Shown: one piece after another, positions 29,234 to 38,146 of the stretch
How the letters are laid out: each line of letters opens with the position of its first letter
Position numbering within the stretch: the first letter of the stretch is position 1
Assembly: GCA_963837165.1 (NCBI GenBank)
Contig: CAWIMD010000011.1
Coordinates: 88,047-152,046 of the forward strand
Origin: JAENWD01 sp963837165
Lineage (GTDB): Bacteria > Acidobacteriota > Vicinamibacteria > Vicinamibacterales > JAENWD01
DNA: 64,000 bases
Direction of reading: 5' to 3'
Position numbers and translations under genes: made by a program
The notes under the pieces: generated by a model
Database searches by the model: none
What the model was told of the DNA's origin: nothing
What the model saw: only the letters and a program-made list of their open reading frames with translations

Positions 29234-29695
29234 TCAGGCGACCTGCTCGCCGACGAACCGTACGATATTCCCCGCGTTCATGGCGCCCACCGCGCGGTTG
29301 GCTTCGGCGCCGCCCTTGAACAGCACGAGCGTCGGAATCGAGCGCACGGTGTATCGGGCGGCCGTGCGATCGAGCACGTCGGTGTTGGCCTTCGCCACGA
29401 GCAGGCGTCCGCTGAGCGAACGGGCCACCTTCTCGATCTCGGGCGCCACGGCCCGGCACGGCCCGCACCACGGCGCCCAGAAATCGACCAGCACGGGCAG
29501 GCGCGACTCGCCAACGAGCCGGTCGAACTCGGCCGTGCTGCCCACCTCCACCGGTCGATCGGGCGACGGCAGGTCCTGATGGCACTGCCCGCACCGCGCG
29601 GTCTGCCCGAGCTGCGCGAAGGCCTGGCGGTTCATCGTTCCGCAGGACGGGCACGGCACCAGCACGCCCTTGTCGTCCGCCGTGAGACCGCTCAT
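29234..29695 (-). CDS. trxC: Thioredoxin with N-terminal zinc ribbon (TrxC/Trx2 type)
   Basis: This 153-residue protein has a zinc-binding pair of CxxC motifs (CPSCGTM and CGQCHQ) followed by a thioredoxin fold. The active site is FWAPWCGPCRAVAPEIEKVA (about residue 71-90) and the cis-Pro is in SIPTLVLF. This layout is that of thioredoxin 2, a cytosolic disulfide reductase linked to oxidative stress. The ATG overlaps the stop of the upstream cysteine-cluster gene by 4 bp, so the two are made together. A longer frame up to 30046 is a shadow of that upstream gene. Confidence 0.9.
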   Translation of the reverse strand: MSGLTADDKGVLVPCPSCGTMNRQAFAQLGQTARCGQCHQDLPSPDRPVEVGSTAEFDRLVGESRLPVLVDFWAPWCGPCRAVAPEIEKVARSLSGRLLVAKANTDVLDRTAARYTVRSIPTLVLFKGGAEANRAVGAMNAGNIVRFVGEQVA

Positions 29696-30798
29696 CGTCG
29701 CTCCTCCCACTGTTCGAGCCCCCGCGCCAGCTCTTCCGCAGATATTTGATGCATCAGCAGGTGATCCGTGTCGGCAAGCGCCGCAATCAGGCCGTCGCGG
29801 TCCAGCGGCGTTCCGGAGGCCACGCTGGCGCGGGCCGCGCTGAGCCGCAGCACGGCATAGGCGGCCTCGATCGACTTGAACCAGGTGGCCAGGCTCGTGC
29901 CGTAGCAGCCGACCCAGTTGGCGAAGGCCCGCGACGCGAGGAATCGCCGCACGGCGCCGCTCCAGGCCTCCCAGCCGGGCACCTCGGCCGCCGCCGGCGC
30001 GGGCCCACGATCTGAAGATGCCGGCCCGGTGCTCGAGGTGACACACCGCTCGAGCTCGAGCAGCGTGTCGCGAGAGGGCGTCCAGGCTTCACCGGCCCTC
30101 GCCTCCTCGAAGGCGCGATCGACGGCGTCCACGAGCGGACCCTCCGCCGGACGCCATGCCATCATCGCCGTCACGGCGCAGCGGAGGAGCTGAAGGGCCT
30201 GCTCGGGAGTGCCCTCCGTATCGGCGAGCAGCCGGACCGCGCGCCGTTCCCATCGGTCCCACGCCTGCCAGTCCCAGAGCAGGTCGGGGCGGATGAGCGG
30301 CGGCAGCTCCTCGCGCGCGTCGAGTCCTTCCCAGATCGCGTGATCGTCGAATCCCGGCGCGTTCAGGACGACATGGGCCGATCCGGGCTCGAGCAGCAGG
30401 CTGGCCGCCGTGGGACACACGTTCGAGAGCGTGATGAAGACGCCGCGCGGATCGATGAGGACGACGCGCGGGAAGTGTCGGCAGGCGGAAGGCAGATGGG
30501 CGTGGCCCATCTGCCGCTGGATGGCGCACAGGTTGCCGCGCGACGGCTCGAAGAACACGCAGTGCCGGTTGGCCCTCCGGCCGAGCAGCGCCGGCTCGCC
30601 GTGGGGGAGGCCGGATGCGGCCTCGAACATCGCCCCGGACAGGCCGAATCCCTCCACGCGAAGCTGCCCCCACTCCACGGCGGCGTGCAGCGTGCGGTAC
30701 AGCGGCGCCTCGACCGGGATGTCCCACCCCGACGAGCAGCACACGCCCGCGTGGCGGCACTTGTACGGCGCGTGGAAGGCGAGGACGTGCGCGCGCAT
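29692..30798 (-). CDS. Cysteine-cluster protein of the FliB/YkgJ type
   Basis: This 368-residue protein has an N-terminal cysteine cluster: YKCRHAGVCCSSGWDIPV, then HCVFFEPSRGNLCAIQR and LPSACRHFPR. This arrangement is shared by YkgJ (zinc/iron-chelating) and flagellin lysine-N-methylase FliB proteins and may bind an Fe-S cluster or zinc. The C-terminal two thirds are helical and poorly conserved. No flagellin gene is nearby, so methylation of flagellin cannot be assumed. The ATG lies in a heptamer-repeat hairpin with no ribosome site. Coupled to trxC. Confidence 0.65.
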   Translation of the reverse strand: MRAHVLAFHAPYKCRHAGVCCSSGWDIPVEAPLYRTLHAAVEWGQLRVEGFGLSGAMFEAASGLPHGEPALLGRRANRHCVFFEPSRGNLCAIQRQMGHAHLPSACRHFPRVVLIDPRGVFITLSNVCPTAASLLLEPGSAHVVLNAPGFDDHAIWEGLDAREELPPLIRPDLLWDWQAWDRWERRAVRLLADTEGTPEQALQLLRCAVTAMMAWRPAEGPLVDAVDRAFEEARAGEAWTPSRDTLLELERCVTSSTGPASSDRGPAPAAAEVPGWEAWSGAVRRFLASRAFANWVGCYGTSLATWFKSIEAAYAVLRLSAARASVASGTPLDRDGLIAALADTDHLLMHQISAEELARGLEQWEERR

Positions 30799-30872
30799 TG
30801 ACGATTGGAGTATTGACGATTGACGATTGGATTGGGGAATTCAATCGTCAATCGTCAATCATCAATTGTCAA
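30796..30872. repeat. Heptamer-repeat hairpin (ATTGACG family)
   Basis: Perfect 18-bp arms at 30812-30829 and 30842-30859, built from TTGACGA units in opposite orientation, enclose a 12-nt loop. The array lies between the divergent cysteine-cluster and sigma-factor genes, and its left end forms the ATG of the former. Confidence 0.85.
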
Positions 30873-30911
30873 TGAACCGGCGCGCAGCGGGCGGCGTCTT
30901 GTGGGGTGGGC

Positions 30912-31439
30912 ATGCATGAACGGGCCGCGGACATCGACGGGCTCTTCCTCGTGACGGATGAGCTCGAGCGCGCGTTCGAGTCGCGACTCGTCGAGGTGTC
31001 GCGGCTGGCGTTCCGGGTGGCGTACAGCGTGCTCCGGCAGAGACAGGACGCCGAAGACGTCGCGCAGGAGGCCGTGGTCCGCGCGCACCGCCGGATGGCC
31101 AGCCTTCGGGATGGCACCCGGTTCCGCGCGTGGATCGTCCGGCTGACATGGCGTCTTGCGCTCGACCACCAGCGTGCCGATCGGCGGCGGCGTGCGCGGG
31201 AGCTGGTGCACGTGCAGATGGCCGCGGCCGACGGGCCCGAGTCGGGCTCCCTCGATCGTGAGGCGGCGCTCTGGGCGGCAATCGATGCGCTGCCGGACAG
31301 GTTGCGCCTGGCCGTCGTGCTCGCGTCCATCGAAGGGCAGGACATTGGCGCGGTGGCCGCGCTGCTGGGCATTCCGGAGGGCACGGTGAAGTCCAGGCTG
31401 TTCACGGCCCGCAAGCGGCTGAAGGAGCTGCTGTCATGA
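30912..31439 (+). CDS. ECF-type RNA polymerase sigma factor
   Basis: This 175-residue sigma-70 family factor has region 2 with VAYSVLRQRQDAEDVAQEAV and FRAWIVRLTWRLALDHQR (-10 recognition). Region 4 contains LPDRLRLAVVLASIEGQ, then IGAVAALLGIPEGTVKSRLF (-35 recognition helix). The following two genes overlap it in turn by 4 bp, forming a sigma/anti-sigma/effector operon. ATG 30912 is preferred over GTG 30906, with the G-rich GGGGTGGG just upstream as ribosome site. Confidence 0.88.
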   Translation: MHERAADIDGLFLVTDELERAFESRLVEVSRLAFRVAYSVLRQRQDAEDVAQEAVVRAHRRMASLRDGTRFRAWIVRLTWRLALDHQRADRRRRARELVHVQMAAADGPESGSLDREAALWAAIDALPDRLRLAVVLASIEGQDIGAVAALLGIPEGTVKSRLFTARKRLKELLS

Positions 31440-32002
31440 CCTTCGACCCGCGCGATACCCTGGACGAAGAGATCGACCGCGCGCTGGACGTGGCGCCATC
31501 TGCCGACCTCTTGCGGCGGGTGCGGTCGCGCATCGCGGAGGAGCCCGTGCGGCGCACGCGCTGGACATCAGTCGGCGTGTGTGCCGGCGGTGCGGTGCTG
31601 GCGGCACTGCTGATTGGCCTGCGGCTGCTCGGTGACGGTTCGACTGTGGAGGCACCAGCGACGCCGGCGTCACCCGCCCGCCTGGCGAGCACACACGTCG
31701 TTGCACCAGCGGCGCCCGCGCCCGTGCTGGCGAGGACAGGAATCGAGCGCCATGTGACCCGGACGGCGAATCGGGTGCGCGCATCCGCGGCGCGTGACGC
31801 GGAGGAGGTGCTCGTGCCTGCCGCGGAACGGCAATCGTTGCAGCGCCTGCTGCGTGCGGCCTCGCGCGCGCCATTGGTCCTGGCCAGGGCCTACACGACC
31901 CCGACAAGCGAGCTCGAGGGCCCGCCCGCGCCAATTATCGTACCGCCAATCGAAATCGAGCCGCTCGTGCACGAGAGCGTCGACCAGGGAGACTCCAAGT
32001 GA
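31436..32002 (+). CDS. Putative membrane anti-sigma factor
   Basis: This 188-residue protein has a short cytoplasmic acidic segment (DPRDTLDEEIDRALDVAP, then LLRRVRSRI), one helix (VGVCAGGAVLAALLIGLRLL) and an extracytoplasmic Ala/Pro-rich region. It contains no zinc-binding HxxxCxxC motif. Position directly after an ECF sigma factor, with ATGA overlap, is the main reason for the call. The C-terminus near PPIEIEPLVHE resembles tails of other acidobacterial proteins of this operon type. Confidence 0.6.
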   Translation: MTFDPRDTLDEEIDRALDVAPSADLLRRVRSRIAEEPVRRTRWTSVGVCAGGAVLAALLIGLRLLGDGSTVEAPATPASPARLASTHVVAPAAPAPVLARTGIERHVTRTANRVRASAARDAEEVLVPAAERQSLQRLLRAASRAPLVLARAYTTPTSELEGPPAPIIVPPIEIEPLVHESVDQGDSK

Positions 32003-32568
32003 CTCAGCTGAAGACGTCCGCCGTTGCCGTGATGATCCTCCTCGGCGCCGCTGCAGCCGCGCTCGCACAGCCGCCAGCGCCGTCCCCTCCGGCGCCCAGG
32101 GACCGCCAGTCGCTCAAGGTGCAGGTCGTGCTCTCGCGCTATCAGGGCGAAAAGCGAATCAGCAGCCTTCCCTACGCGATGACCGTGACGACGAATGCAT
32201 CACCGGCCAGCGTACGAATGGGGGCCCAGCTGCCGATCGCCATGACCGTCCAAGGAGGAGTCAGCAGCACGCCAGTCCCTGTGATCGAGAGCTACAACTA
32301 CCGGGAGGTCGGCACATCCATCGACTGTTCGGCCTCGGCTCTCGACGGGGGCCGCTACGCAGTTCGCGTCACAATCGAGGACTCCTCCGTCTATCCCGAC
32401 GACAGCGTCGGAGGCGCCGCGAAGACGGGGCATCCGTCATTCCGAACGTTCAAGTCCGACCAGACCATCGTTCTCGCCGACGGCCAATCCGCGCAGTACA
32501 CGACCGCCACCGACAAGGTCACCGGCGAGGTGGTGAAGGTGGACGTCACGCTCACGGTGCTCAAATAG
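31999..32568 (+). CDS. Secreted beta-rich protein of the sigma operon
   Basis: This 189-residue protein has a signal peptide (VAVMILLGAAAAALAQ) and a single domain starting LKVQVVLSRYQGEKRISSLP. The body is beta-strand-like with the segment VRMGAQLPI and ends VVKVDVTLTVLK. I know the same sigma/membrane/secreted order from other Acidobacteria but no function for the family. GTG start overlaps the previous stop by 4 bp. It may be the signal or cargo sensed by the sigma/anti-sigma pair. Confidence 0.6.
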   Translation: MTQLKTSAVAVMILLGAAAAALAQPPAPSPPAPRDRQSLKVQVVLSRYQGEKRISSLPYAMTVTTNASPASVRMGAQLPIAMTVQGGVSSTPVPVIESYNYREVGTSIDCSASALDGGRYAVRVTIEDSSVYPDDSVGGAAKTGHPSFRTFKSDQTIVLADGQSAQYTTATDKVTGEVVKVDVTLTVLK

Positions 32569-32998
32569 GCCAATCGTCAATCGTCAATCGTCAATGTTCA
32601 ATGCCCCAGTGGTCCGACCACTTGGCCGGTCGAGAATCGCGAAAGGCTTGACCACGGCTGACCGGCGCCAGGCCGTGCCGCACGACCAGTCCGGCTTCGA
32701 ATCCTTGAGCAATTTGGCGAACGCTGCCGCTTCGGTGTACCTGAGCTGGCTCGCCGGCAAACACGGCCGCGCTACAAAAAAAAGCTTGACGGTAATACCA
32801 ATCGGTTACTAGCATCGCGCGGTTGCCGCCACCGAATCGCGGCATGTGCCGTCTCCCCCGTCGGTCTGCAAAGAGCACCGACGCGCGGCGGCATCCCGCT
32901 GGACGGATCCCCCTTCCGTCCGACCCGATGCCCTGCCTCCGCGCCCCGTCCGGCACGCGATTCGTGCTCCGTCGGCGGATTTCAGAGGAGGCGCAGAT
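32569..32998. other. 430-bp spacer before the TonB receptor
   Basis: The first about 35 bp are TTGACGA-family heptamers in reverse orientation. The middle (32610-32770) has short open frames but no recognisable protein on either strand. A promoter-like pair lies at 32786-32815 and the ribosome site at about 32984-32991. I see no RNA gene here. Confidence 0.6.
32786..32815 (+). promoter_or_regulatory. sigma-70-like promoter of the TonB receptor gene
   Basis: TTGACG (32786-32791) and TAGCAT (32810-32815) are separated by 18 bp, just after an A-tract (32775-32783). The spacer holds an imperfect inverted repeat GTAATACC/GGTTAC that could be an operator. Leader length would be about 175 nt. Confidence 0.45.
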
Positions 32999-35900
32999 AT
33001 GTCTCGGGCCGGCACGTCTCAGTTGATCCGGTGCGGTCGCGGCTTCGCCGCCGCGCTGCTGCTCGGTTTCACGCTCGCGCTCCCCGCCACCGCGCTCGCT
33101 CAAGCCGTGTACGGCAGCATCGGCGGCACCGTCACCGACGAGAGCGGGGGCGTACTGCCCGGCGTCACGGTCGCCATCACGAGCCTCGATCGGAAGACGG
33201 TCGACACGGTCGTCACCAACGAGTCGGGCTTCTTCGTCAAGGATCGGCTGCTCCCCGGCACGTACGAGGTGAAGGCCGAGCTGTCGGGCTTCAAGACCGC
33301 CGTCGTGTCGTCGGTCCTCGTCAACGTCGACGCGCAGACGCCCATCACGCTGAAGCTGGCCGTTGGACAGGTCGCCGAGACGATCCAGGTGACCGGCGGC
33401 TCGCCGCTGCTCAAGACCGACCGCGCCGACGTCGCCACGACGTTCGACACCAAGCAGCTCACCGAGCTGCCGTCGCTCGACCGCAACTTCACCAAGTTCC
33501 TCCTCCTGACGCCCGGCACCCAGCAGCTCGGCTGGCAGCACGCGGCGAGCGAGAACCCGCAGGGCTCGGTCCAGACCATGGTGAACGGCCAGCACTTCAG
33601 CGGGACCGCCTACCAGCTGGACGGCACCGAGAACCGCGACCCGATCCTCGGCATCATCGTCGTCAATCCCAACCTCGACGCGATTGGCGAGGCGAAGATC
33701 ACGTCGCAGAACTACGACGCGGAGTTCGGGCAGGCGATTGCCGGCGTCGTCTCGGTGCAGACCAAGTCGGGCACCAACGAGTACCACGGCAGCGCGTTCG
33801 AGTTCTGGCAGGGCGACAACTTCGAGGCCAGAAACCCGTTCACGCAGTTTCAGAAGGATCCGCTGACGGGCAAGTTCATCCCCGACACGAGCAAGCACCA
33901 GTTCGGCGGGACGTTCGGCGGGAAGATCATCGAGAACCGGACGTTCTTCTTCGGTGCCTACCAGGGCCAGCGCGACACGCAGGGCGGCTCGCAGCTGCTC
34001 ACCGTGCCCACCGCTGCGGCCAGGAACGGCGACCTGAGCGCCTACGGCACGCCGATTTTCGATCCGGCGAGCGGCGCCACCCCGGCGAATCGCGTGCAGT
34101 TCGGCGGCAACGTCATCCCGGCGAACCGGCTCTCGCCGCAGGCGCAGGCCATCCTGCAGCTGATCCCGATGCCGAATGCGCCGGGCACCGACGGCGGCAC
34201 GCGCAACAACTACGTCGCGAGCGGCAGTGAGAAGTTCAACGGGGACCAGTACGACGTCCGCATCGACCATCGCCTGGACGGCACGTCGAACATGTTCGGA
34301 CGATACAGCCTCGCCAATTTCCTGCGCGACGGTCCGACCGCGTTCGGCACGGGCGGCGGCGCGGCCCTCGTCAGCCTTGGCGGCACCTCCGACGTGCGCA
34401 ACCAGAGCCTGGCGCTCGGCTACGACAAGACGCTGTCGCCGACGTTCCTCGTGGACGTGCGCTTCGGGTGGTTCCGCTATCACGTCAACGTCCTGCCGTT
34501 CGACTACGGGACGACGCCGGCGGCCGATGCCGGCATCCCCGGACTGAACAACGACACGACGTTCACGAGCGGCCTGCCCGCGTTCTTCATCAACGGCGAT
34601 CGCGGCTTCTCGGCCGGGTCGGGCCTGGGCGTGAACCGCTGCAACTGCCCGCTGGACGAGGACGAGAAGCAGTGGCAGATCGTCGGCAACCTGACGAAGA
34701 TCTGGAACAACCACAGCTTCAAGTTCGGCGTGGACCTCCGCCGCGCCTACAACCTGCGCGTGCCGAGCGACTCGCACCGCTCGGGTGAGCTGAGCTTCAA
34801 CCCCGAGGGCACGCAGGGTCCCAACGGCGGCGGGTCGGGCATGGCCACCTTCCTCCTTGGCGATGTGTCGTCGTTCAGCCGCTACGTCAGCAGCAGCACC
34901 GACGCCCAGGAACTCCAGTGGCGCCACTTCTATTACGCGCAGGATACCTGGCGCGCGACCTCGAAGCTGACGCTCAACTACGGCATCCGCCTCGACGTCA
35001 TCAACCCGCAGACCGTCAACGCGGCGGGCAACGGCGGCTGGTTCGACCTGAACACCGCCGAGATCCTCGTCGGCGGCGTCGGCGGCGTCGATCTCGGCGG
35101 GGACGTGAAGAACAAGTTGAACTGGGCGCCGCGCCTGGGCGTGACGTACCAGTGGGACGAGAAGACGGTCATACGGGCCGGCTTCGGACGCAGCTACGAC
35201 ATCGGCGTGTTCGGGTCGCTGTTCGGCCACAGCGTGACCCAGAACCTGCCGGTGCTGGCGGGCCAGTCGCTGAACGGTCCCGAGAGCTTCGACGCGGCGT
35301 TCAATCTGGACCAGGGACCCGAGTCGCCCACGTTCCCCGCGGTCGGTGCCAACGGGCGGTTCCTGCTGCCGGAAGGCGTCAGCCCGCACACCAACCAGCG
35401 CACGCAGCGGCCGCCAGCGGTGAATGCCTTCAACATCACCGTCCAGCGGCAGCTCACCGACACGACCTCCGTCGAGGTCGGCTACGTCGGCAACCGCGGC
35501 CACGACGTGTTCGCCGGCGACGGCCCCGAGTTCAACGTCAACCAGCCCACCATCGACGGCTACGCCCAGGGCGTGTCGCAGAACGATCGCCGGCCGTTCT
35601 ACTCGGGCATCAAGACGACGTATCTCGGGCTCGGCGGTCCGTTCGGGTTGAGCCAGGGCATCAACTACTTCTGCGACTGCGCCACCAACCAGTACGACGC
35701 GCTGCAGGCGAAGTTCACCAAGCGCTTCTCGAAGGGCTACCAGATGTCGGCCAACTACACGCTGCAGAAGGCCCAGGGCCACAGCGACGACTACTTCCTG
35801 TGGGACCCGAACCTGAACTACGGCGTGCAGGACTGGGACCGGACGAACCTGTTCAACTTCACGCTCGTCTGGGAGATCCCCTTCGGCAAGGACAAGCGCT

Positions 35901-36421
35901 GGGGCAGCAACGTGTCGCCGGCGGCTGACGCGATCCTCGGCGGCTGGCAGTTCAACGCCACCCACACCATGCAGAGCGGCGTACCGTTCAACGTCGGCTA
36001 CAACGACTCGGGCGCCGACCGCGACACCGGTCCGGGCAGGCCGAACCTGACCGGCAACCCTGACGGCCCGAAGACTCAGGACCAGTGGTTCAACGCCGCG
36101 CCGATTGGCGACGCCAACAGCGCCTTCGGCCGTCCGGCGGTCGGTACCTTCGGCAACCTGGAGCGGAACGCCCTGCGCGGTCCGTACTACCGGCGGACCG
36201 ACGCGTCGCTGTTCAAGCACATCCGGGTGGGTGGCAGCCGCGACCTCGAGGTTCGGGTCGAGGCCGTCAACATCTTCAACGTCGTCAACCTGGGTCAGCC
36301 TGACTCGACCGTCGGCGTGCCCGGCAACCCGAACAACCACGCCGGGGTGATCGATTCCACGGCGTATGGCAACGCCGACCCGCAGCGGAACTTCCAGTTC
36401 GCCGTGAAGTTCATGTTCTAG
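32999..36421 (+). CDS. TonB-dependent outer-membrane receptor (Oar/carboxypeptidase-regulatory type)
   Basis: This 1,140-residue protein has a signal peptide (LLLGFTLALPATALAQ). A CarboxypepD_reg/Ig-like domain (GGTVTDESGGVLPGVTVAIT, about 40-120) is followed by a plug (about 125-300) with VNGQHFSGTAYQLDGTENRD. A long beta-barrel ends in NFQFAVKFMF, a terminal Phe as needed for outer-membrane insertion. This acidobacterial type is believed to import large organic substrates such as oligosaccharides or peptides with TonB/ExbBD energy. The start is set by a strong AGAGGAGG ribosome site. Transcription probably ends at the 11-bp hairpin at 36440-36469. Confidence 0.92.
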   Translation: MSRAGTSQLIRCGRGFAAALLLGFTLALPATALAQAVYGSIGGTVTDESGGVLPGVTVAITSLDRKTVDTVVTNESGFFVKDRLLPGTYEVKAELSGFKTAVVSSVLVNVDAQTPITLKLAVGQVAETIQVTGGSPLLKTDRADVATTFDTKQLTELPSLDRNFTKFLLLTPGTQQLGWQHAASENPQGSVQTMVNGQHFSGTAYQLDGTENRDPILGIIVVNPNLDAIGEAKITSQNYDAEFGQAIAGVVSVQTKSGTNEYHGSAFEFWQGDNFEARNPFTQFQKDPLTGKFIPDTSKHQFGGTFGGKIIENRTFFFGAYQGQRDTQGGSQLLTVPTAAARNGDLSAYGTPIFDPASGATPANRVQFGGNVIPANRLSPQAQAILQLIPMPNAPGTDGGTRNNYVASGSEKFNGDQYDVRIDHRLDGTSNMFGRYSLANFLRDGPTAFGTGGGAALVSLGGTSDVRNQSLALGYDKTLSPTFLVDVRFGWFRYHVNVLPFDYGTTPAADAGIPGLNNDTTFTSGLPAFFINGDRGFSAGSGLGVNRCNCPLDEDEKQWQIVGNLTKIWNNHSFKFGVDLRRAYNLRVPSDSHRSGELSFNPEGTQGPNGGGSGMATFLLGDVSSFSRYVSSSTDAQELQWRHFYYAQDTWRATSKLTLNYGIRLDVINPQTVNAAGNGGWFDLNTAEILVGGVGGVDLGGDVKNKLNWAPRLGVTYQWDEKTVIRAGFGRSYDIGVFGSLFGHSVTQNLPVLAGQSLNGPESFDAAFNLDQGPESPTFPAVGANGRFLLPEGVSPHTNQRTQRPPAVNAFNITVQRQLTDTTSVEVGYVGNRGHDVFAGDGPEFNVNQPTIDGYAQGVSQNDRRPFYSGIKTTYLGLGGPFGLSQGINYFCDCATNQYDALQAKFTKRFSKGYQMSANYTLQKAQGHSDDYFLWDPNLNYGVQDWDRTNLFNFTLVWEIPFGKDKRWGSNVSPAADAILGGWQFNATHTMQSGVPFNVGYNDSGADRDTGPGRPNLTGNPDGPKTQDQWFNAAPIGDANSAFGRPAVGTFGNLERNALRGPYYRRTDASLFKHIRVGGSRDLEVRVEAVNIFNVVNLGQPDSTVGVPGNPNNHAGVIDSTAYGNADPQRNFQFAVKFMF

Positions 36422-36439
36422 GCGGTCTCTCGAGTGGCT

Positions 36440-36469
36440 CCCGCGCGCCCTGATGACGGGGCGCGCGGG
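36440..36469 (+). terminator. GC-rich hairpin after the TonB receptor
   Basis: Perfect 11-bp stem CCCGCGCGCCC / GGGCGCGCGGG with an 8-nt loop, 18 bp after the receptor stop. There is no T-tract, so it would be a weak or factor-aided terminator, or a 3'-end stabiliser. Confidence 0.6.
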
Positions 36470-36546
36470 CGGCTCATGCGCGGGGGCTCATGCGTAGGGG
36501 CTCATGCGCGGGCGCTCATGTAGCGCAGGCCTTCAGGCCTGCCTAC
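36470..36546. repeat. CTCATGCG tandem repeats and REP-like palindrome
   Basis: Four degenerate units of GGGGGCTCATGCGC-type sequence (36470-36519) run directly into a REP-like palindrome at 36520-36546, GTAGC followed by GCAGGCCTTCAGGCCTGC and CTAC. Confidence 0.85.
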
Positions 36547-36566
36547 CGGCGCCGCAGAAGCCGCGT

Positions 36567-36572
36567 TAAGAT
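36567..36572 (+). promoter_or_regulatory. -10 box, leaderless arrangement, TPR gene
   Basis: TAAGAT ends 6 nt before the GTG start at 36579; no Shine-Dalgarno is visible. Confidence 0.45.
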
Positions 36573-36578
36573 CCACCT

Positions 36579-38141
36579 GTGAAGCTCGTCGTGGCGGCTC
36601 TTGCCTGCATCGTCTCTCTGGGTGCAGGCGGTGCCGCGGCCCAGAACGGCAGTCATCCCGGTCGTCCCGCCCCCACAACCGCGGAGCAAGAGGTCGCCGA
36701 CGGCGGTCGCCTGCTCGAGCAGGGCAGGCTCGACGAGGCGACGGCGCAGTTCACCGCGGCCCTGGCCCGCAACCCCGACCTGGCCACGGCGCACTACGGC
36801 CTCGGTCTCGTTTTCGAGCAGCGCAAGGACCTTCCCGGCGCCCTCCGCGAGTACACCCGGGCGCTGGCAGGCGACGGGCGGATGGCGGAAGCGCACGACC
36901 GCCTCGGCTTCGTGCTCGGCCAGCAGGGGCAGATCGATCAGGCGGCCGACCACTTCCGCCAGGCCGTCTCGCTCGCGCCGAAGCTCTTCGACGCGCAGTA
37001 TCACCTGGGCGTCACCGAGTGGCTGCGGCACGACCCGGAATCCGCCCTCGGGCCGCTCGAGGCGGCGGTAGCCATCAATCCGCGCAGCGCCGATGCCCAG
37101 TACTACCTGGGCGTCGTGCTTCGCGATCGCGGGCATCTGGACGAGGCGATTGATCATTTGCGGACCGCGACCACCATGAACCCCTCGCTTGGCGTGGCGT
37201 TCACGCGGCTCGGCGTGGCGCTCAGGGAGCGCGGCCGGGTGGATGACGCCATTGCTGCCCTGGAGCGCGCGACCGCGCTGGACCCGACCGGCTTCGACGC
37301 GCTGAACGCGCTCGGACTGGCCTACATGCAGCGGGGCGATGCCGAGCAGGCCGTCTCCACCTTCAAGGCGCTGACGGCGGCGCACCCGGACAACTCGATC
37401 GGCCGGCTCAACCTGGCCACGGCCCTGATGCAGCAGGCGGACCTCAAGGACGCGGTAGCCGTGCTCCAGGCGCTGACACGTGACGACCCCACCTACGCCG
37501 AGGCGTTCTACAACCTGGGGACGGCCCTCAAGCAGCAGGACGATTTCGAGGGCGCCGAGCGCGCACTGCGCGAAGCCGTCCGCCTCGGACCGGGGCTCGC
37601 CGACGCGCACTACACGCTGGGCGTCGTCCTGTGGCAGACGCGGCGACTGCCCGACGCGATCGAGGAGTTCCGCGCCGCGCTGGCGGCAAAGCCGCGGTAC
37701 GCACAGGCGCACTACATGCTCGGCACCGTCCTGAAGCAGCGCGGGGACCAGAACGCGGCGCTGGCGGAGTTCAGGAAGACGATTGCCATCGAGCCGCAGT
37801 CGCCCGAGGCGTACCTGAGCATCGGGCAGATCCTGCAGCGGCAGGGCGATGCCGACGGCGCGGCCCAGGCGTTTGCCGACGCGGAACGGCTGAACAAGGT
37901 GAAGGCCGACCAGCAGGCCGCCATCTTCGCGCTGAGCGTCGGCCGGAAGCGCCTGATCGCGCACGACCTCGACGGCGCGCTGGCGCAGCTCCGCGAGGCG
38001 GCACGGCTGGATCCGTCGAGCTCGGCCGCCCAGTATGCGCTCGCGCGCGCCCTCGAGCAGAAGGGCGACGCCGCCGGCGCGGCCCGGCACCTGGACGAGG
38101 GCCGCCGCCTCGACGCCCAGGCGGCGCAGGGGGGGCCCTAG
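36579..38141 (+). CDS. Secreted TPR-repeat protein
   Basis: This 520-residue protein has a signal peptide (LVVAALACIVSLGAGGAAAQ) and about a dozen 34-residue TPR units spanning about 40-515, for example ATAHYGLGLVFEQRKDLPGA and EAFYNLGTALKQQDDFEGAE. TPR solenoids scaffold protein complexes. It stands 5 bp before a CRTAC1/FG-GAP gene, and the same TPR plus CRTAC1 pairing recurs just downstream. This suggests the two proteins act together outside the cytoplasm. No catalytic residues are seen. Confidence 0.85.
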   Translation: MKLVVAALACIVSLGAGGAAAQNGSHPGRPAPTTAEQEVADGGRLLEQGRLDEATAQFTAALARNPDLATAHYGLGLVFEQRKDLPGALREYTRALAGDGRMAEAHDRLGFVLGQQGQIDQAADHFRQAVSLAPKLFDAQYHLGVTEWLRHDPESALGPLEAAVAINPRSADAQYYLGVVLRDRGHLDEAIDHLRTATTMNPSLGVAFTRLGVALRERGRVDDAIAALERATALDPTGFDALNALGLAYMQRGDAEQAVSTFKALTAAHPDNSIGRLNLATALMQQADLKDAVAVLQALTRDDPTYAEAFYNLGTALKQQDDFEGAERALREAVRLGPGLADAHYTLGVVLWQTRRLPDAIEEFRAALAAKPRYAQAHYMLGTVLKQRGDQNAALAEFRKTIAIEPQSPEAYLSIGQILQRQGDADGAAQAFADAERLNKVKADQQAAIFALSVGRKRLIAHDLDGALAQLREAARLDPSSSAAQYALARALEQKGDAAGAARHLDEGRRLDAQAAQGGP

Positions 38142-38146
38142 GCCGC

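Noticed and set aside
32594..32812. 72-codon frame upstream of the TonB receptor
   Set aside because: Starts inside a heptamer repeat, no ribosome site, and resembles no known protein on either strand.
32591..36340. 1,249-codon open frame on the minus strand opposite the TonB receptor
   Set aside because: It is antisense to an unmistakable receptor with signal, plug and C-terminal Phe. Composition is Arg/Val/Glu-rich low-complexity typical of GC-rich shadow frames, with no recognisable domain.
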